This document shows, piece by piece, positions 31,493 through 64,000 of a stretch of DNA of 64,000 nucleotides. The stretch lies in assembly GCA_030867875.1 (NCBI GenBank), contig JAOWCC010001589.1, positions 79,073,537-79,137,536 of the forward strand. Direction: 5' to 3'. A model generated the notes under the pieces. The model was not told where the DNA came from. It searched no databases and saw only the letters and a list, made by a program, of their open reading frames with translations. Source of the stretch: Actinernus sp. WN-2022. Its lineage: Eukaryota; Cnidaria; Anthozoa; Actiniaria; Actinernidae. The first letter of the stretch is position 1. The number at the start of each line of letters is the position of its first letter. Position numbers and translations under genes: made by a program.

Positions 31493-32677
31493 ATGAAGCA
31501 AAACGTTTATAGGTTTAAACATAAGCAATTTACCTCTGAAAGTAGCCTTCAAATTTGTCAGGTTTACTCTATCAAGCCTCTTTATAATAAAGCGTTACGC
31601 GCTTATCACGGTTTGTTTAGAAGTTTTTCTAATGTGGAAAATGTCCCGATAAAAGTACTGCTGAAATTGTTTTCAGCGCTTGTAGTCCCGGTGCTGTTAT
31701 ATGGGTGTGAAATCTGGGGAGTACATGTTTTAGGGCGCATATCTAATTTCGATATGTTCAAGAAAAAGTTCTTCAGTATGGCTAACGATATAGAAAAACT
31801 GCATTTGAAATTTTGCAAGCGTATCTTAGGGGTCCATTCCAAGTCTACAAATTTGGCTGTATATGCAGAATTGGGAAGGACACCAATGATTGTACATATG
31901 TCTTCGTTAGTGGTCAAATATTGGTTACGTGTGAAAGATTCATTATATGAGAATGAATTGGTGGGTAAAGCAGCACGCTTAAATATTCAGTCTAATTCTC
32001 AGGGCGTTAAATTCACCAATTATTTGTTGGAAATGTGCAATGTAAAACCTTTGAGTAATCTTGTTATTACATCTAATGGTAACATCAAACTTCTTGTTAA
32101 ATATCTTAAGTCTGAATTATGTGATATTAATTTCAATAATATGTGGAAGGACCAGGTTCAACAGTGTAGTAAACTGCGTACTTTTAATCTTGTAAAATCG
32201 AGAATAGGCTTTGAAAATTACTTATCTCGCATTTCAAATGTAAAGCATCGTCAGGCGGTGACAAGATTTAGGATTTCCGCGCATAAGTTTCCTGTTGAAG
32301 CTGGTCGATATGCAAATATCACTTACGATTTACGTATATGTACAATTTGTAATATGAATGAAGTAGGTGATGAACAGCATTACTTTTCAAATTGTACCAA
32401 TAGCAAATTAGTGAATCTTAGGAATACTTTTTTCAGTAACATGTTGGTTGTTAACAGTTCGTTTAGTCGTCTCAGTCATCGCGACTTATTTTTATACTGC
32501 TTATCAATGACGGATGTGTCTATTGTAAAAAGCACAGCACAGTATATATATGATATCACTACTATATTTAATGAATGTTCTTGTAATAGTTAGATGATAT
32601 TATGCATGTTTTTGTAATTCCTATGTACCAATGATGGTGTTGTTGTTGGAATAAACATTATTATTATTATTATTAGC
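31493..32677 (+). pseudogene. LINE ORF2 C-terminal part with 3' UTR
   Basis: A 366-codon frame begins within the post-palm region of a non-LTR reverse transcriptase (ALVVPVLLYGCEIWG, then LHLKFCKRILGV). It ends in a Cys/His motif CTICNMNEVGDEQHYFSNC, typical of LINE ORF2 C-termini. The catalytic FADD box is missing, so the copy is 5'-truncated. A 3' UTR with GGAATAAAC and an (ATT)n tail at 32,657-32,676 ends it. Related sequence recurs twice at 38.8-39.4 kb. Confidence 0.85.
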
Positions 32678-32939
32678 CTCTACAAATGCGCAATCATTAT
32701 CCTGGAATTCCTCGAAGACACGTACGTTCGCCATTTCGACGCGAGCGATGCGAATTTGTAGACAGAAAGAATGTAGTTTTTGAACACCGATCAAATACCC
32801 CACCCCTACCCCCACTGTTTGTCAAATACCCGCCCTTGAGGGCTTAGATACTCGTCAAATTCCCCACCCTCGGGAGCAAGCCTCTGATCAAATGCCCGGT
32901 GGTGGCCCGGCAGGGGGGATGCACGGGTTTGGAATTGAC

Positions 32940-33108
32940 TGATACATTAATTATAAGAATGAAAAGTCCGAAGACTATACAGCAATTGTTACAATTATAT
33001 TTACTATACTTATGATATATTTTATTACTAATATTTCTTGTATTATTATGACTGTAAGACTCGGTACGTATTTTACCGGCTGAGAAATAAAGACATTATT
33101 ATTATTGT
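32940..33108 (+). mobile_element. LINE 3' UTR fragment
   Basis: AT-rich sequence ends in GAGAAATAAAGACATTATTATTATTG, a polyadenylation-like signal plus (ATT)n tail as in the other LINE ends in this window. No coding part is left. Confidence 0.5.
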
Positions 33109-33109
33109 T

Positions 33110-33911
33110 ACGAAGAGACTAGAGCCAATAGCCAAAGGTTCCGAGGGACTGTTGGTGGAGAAATTTTGCCCCGGAATAAAAAGTTGATTTGATTTATTTG
33201 TCGTGGTGTATTGGCCGTTCAAAGTTGCCCAAAATTGTCTGAGCCCACTTCCGAGATATGCCTCACTTCCTACGTACAAAGCCAACTTGAATAATGATTT
33301 ATTTCGTTATTTTTTCTCTACCACTCCAACTCATGTTACGCTCGTTTGATATTCGTGTTTAGTTCGGCTCTCCGAGCAACTCCGAACTAGCCTCAAAATA
33401 CCGCAGCGGAAGGGCATCTCCACAAGGGTTTGAACTGAGTTCCTGTACGTCTACAGTTCGAATATTAGGAACTAATAATAGTGAGGAAACCTTCTCAATT
33501 CCTCTTCTTGAAAACAGGACCATTTTCAGTGTCATTGGTGACTTGAGAGCGAAGTCTTGCGCATCGTGTTTTTACAGTGACTGAGTGAGTGAAGAGAAGG
33601 TCAAACAGCAGTCACGTATCTCTACTCAGCAACAATTATTTGGCTTCTTTCTGTTCCGCTGTATGGCTTATTGACATCCGAATTCTTTCGTCAGTGTACA
33701 TAACTGGAATATTTGTTTGGAAAGGATAGAAAAGCGTGGGAAGTGATCGCTTCTGTGCTGTTCACGTCACAGACAGACTATCCGTTTACTCGATTACTGT
33801 TTAGTGTTAGCGAGAGCCAAGTGTTTATAATCGAGAAGCGTACAGTTCGACCGACACTGGATACTGAAAATTACATCAAGTATAAAATCATTATATTGTA
33901 GCGGAGATATA
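33110..33911 (+). promoter_or_regulatory. Probable promoter and 5' UTR region of the PLEKHH gene
   Basis: The region lies directly upstream of the first coding exon, and I see no other gene in it. No TATA box or defined start site can be assigned. The stretch 33,540-33,911 is the likely 5' UTR because it lacks recognisable repeats, but an upstream non-coding exon is equally possible. Confidence 0.3.
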
Positions 33912-62836
<28,925 letters not shown>

Positions 62837-63037
62837 GTAATCATTTAGTTAAATTTAACAAAACCTGAAACATGAAACCTAAAACCATGCACTAGGGGCA
62901 CAACAGCCTCGTCGAAAGTTGGGCGTTAACCCTGTATCTATCAAAACAGGGAATACTCTAGACTGAGGAATTAGCAGCCACGGACAGCTGTTTCGGACTA
63001 TTTGGGCCTCGTTACAGTGCAACTACTGAAGCCGAGG

Positions 63038-63208
63038 TCACGTAGACAACGAGAACTAAACACATTGCAAAACGACAATAAAGCTTTCCAAAATACAAAT
63101 CCTAGCATGTCTACGCGATTTTCTTCATTCAAAGGACTTCGACTAAAGAACTAGTCCACAAAGTTTGCCTTTTACCCGATCGAAGCTCAAGCAAGTTGAA
63201 ATGATGTA
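63038..63208. repeat. Dispersed repeat, copy 2
   Basis: Diverged direct copy of 60,265-60,438; shared words include AACACATTGC, CGCGATTT and GATCGAAGCTC-like sequence. It lies after exon 22. Confidence 0.6.
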
Positions 63209-63377
63209 AAGTAAAAGTAAAGCAACTTTATTTAACGTCAGTAACTCGTGACAGTCTGGTGAGACTGAAAAACTTGAGGCCGACGTAGGACCTACGATTT
63301 TACGTCCTTATCCGAGAAGACATGAAGGTCTAACCATTTGCAGTTCGAGAACGAGATTGTTTCACAGAGGCAGCATC

Positions 63378-63412
<35 letters not shown>

Positions 63413-63417
63413 ACAAG

Positions 63418-64000
63418 TTAAGTCCCGTGTTGAACTCTGCCTGTCTGACATAATCAAGTGGATGACGCTAAATAAGTTGAAACTTAATACTGATAAAACA
63501 GAACTTCTCCTCCTGAGCTCTAAGTTTATTCGTGAACCTGACTTCTCTACGCTGACAATTGGTCCTGATAGCATATCGCCATCGAATGCAGCAAGGAACA
63601 TTGGGGTCATATTTGACAAGACTCTGACTATGACGTCCCAAATTAATAACACCTGTAAATCTGCATTTTTTCATTTACGTAACATTGCTCGTGCCAGGCG
63701 ATACTTGTCATTCCAGACTACTGTGACGCTTGTGCATGCGTTTGTTACCAGCAAGCTAGATAGTGCTAATGCTTTACTCTATGGACTTCCTAAGAACCAG
63801 ACGAAAAAGTTACAGTGTGTTTTTAACGCAGCAGCACGATTATTATCGGGTACACGAAAGTACGATCACATAACACCAATCCTTATGCAGTTACACTGGC
63901 TACCAATTGAGGAGAGGATAACATATAAGATTTTGCTATTGACTTTTAAAGCTCTTAATGGACTTGCCCCGAATTATATTGGGAATATGATAAGTCAATA
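63418..64000 (+). pseudogene. LINE reverse transcriptase fragment running off the edge
   Basis: Open plus-strand frame with LSDIIKWMTLNKLKLNTDKTE, then ARNIGVIFDKTLTM, LVHAFVTSKLDSANALLYGL, FNAAARLLSGTRKYDHITPI and LHWLPIEERITYKILLL. These are the post-catalytic RT thumb blocks of CR1/L2-type LINEs. The catalytic FADD box is missing upstream (5' truncation), and the 3' side is cut by the window end. Confidence 0.85.

Overview
The window looks like nuclear DNA of an anthozoan cnidarian, most likely a stony coral. The reasons are AT-rich sequence, spliced genes with short GT-AG exons, a metazoan PLEKHH-type gene, and a dense load of foldback elements, LINE tails and Polinton (Maverick) DNA of the kind common in coral assemblies. 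The species cannot be named from sequence alone.

Layout. Positions 1-7.5 kb are non-coding and crowded with foldback/MITE-like repeats. At 7.6-8.06 kb lie the first two exons (minus strand) of a flavin amine oxidase gene whose remainder is not found to the left. At 9.1-11.3 kb lie three decayed, mobile-type coding regions: a TFIIB-like factor, a SWIM-type zinc-finger protein fragment and a LINE reverse transcriptase. From 11.35 to 13.16 kb a TTAA-inserting element sits inside a smaller MITE. A broken NHL-repeat-type gene follows on the minus strand (13.2-14.3 kb).

Positions 15.9-27.5 kb hold a damaged Polinton: capsid-type gene, FtsK/HerA-like packaging ATPase, several small conserved or membrane proteins, a DD35E retroviral-type integrase and a protein-primed family-B DNA polymerase. 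ATPase and integrase are intact. The capsid gene, the polymerase and two small genes are broken by frameshifts, stops or an insertion. No adenain-type protease and no clear terminal inverted repeats were recognised, so the copy looks truncated and immobile.

Positions 28-33.5 kb are intergenic, with LINE 3' ends and foldbacks. From 33,912 to the right edge runs one large host gene on the plus strand, a PLEKHH1/PLEKHH2/MAX-1 orthologue. I could place 22 exons that join in frame for 1,114 codons: coiled coil, disordered linker, PH, PH, MyTH4 and the start of FERM. Its introns carry a 2.9 kb array of a 49-bp minisatellite, a 19-bp and a 31-bp minisatellite, a (TCAA)n tract, SINEs, an inverted LINE duplication and several foldbacks. 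The window ends inside another LINE reverse transcriptase fragment in the last visible intron.
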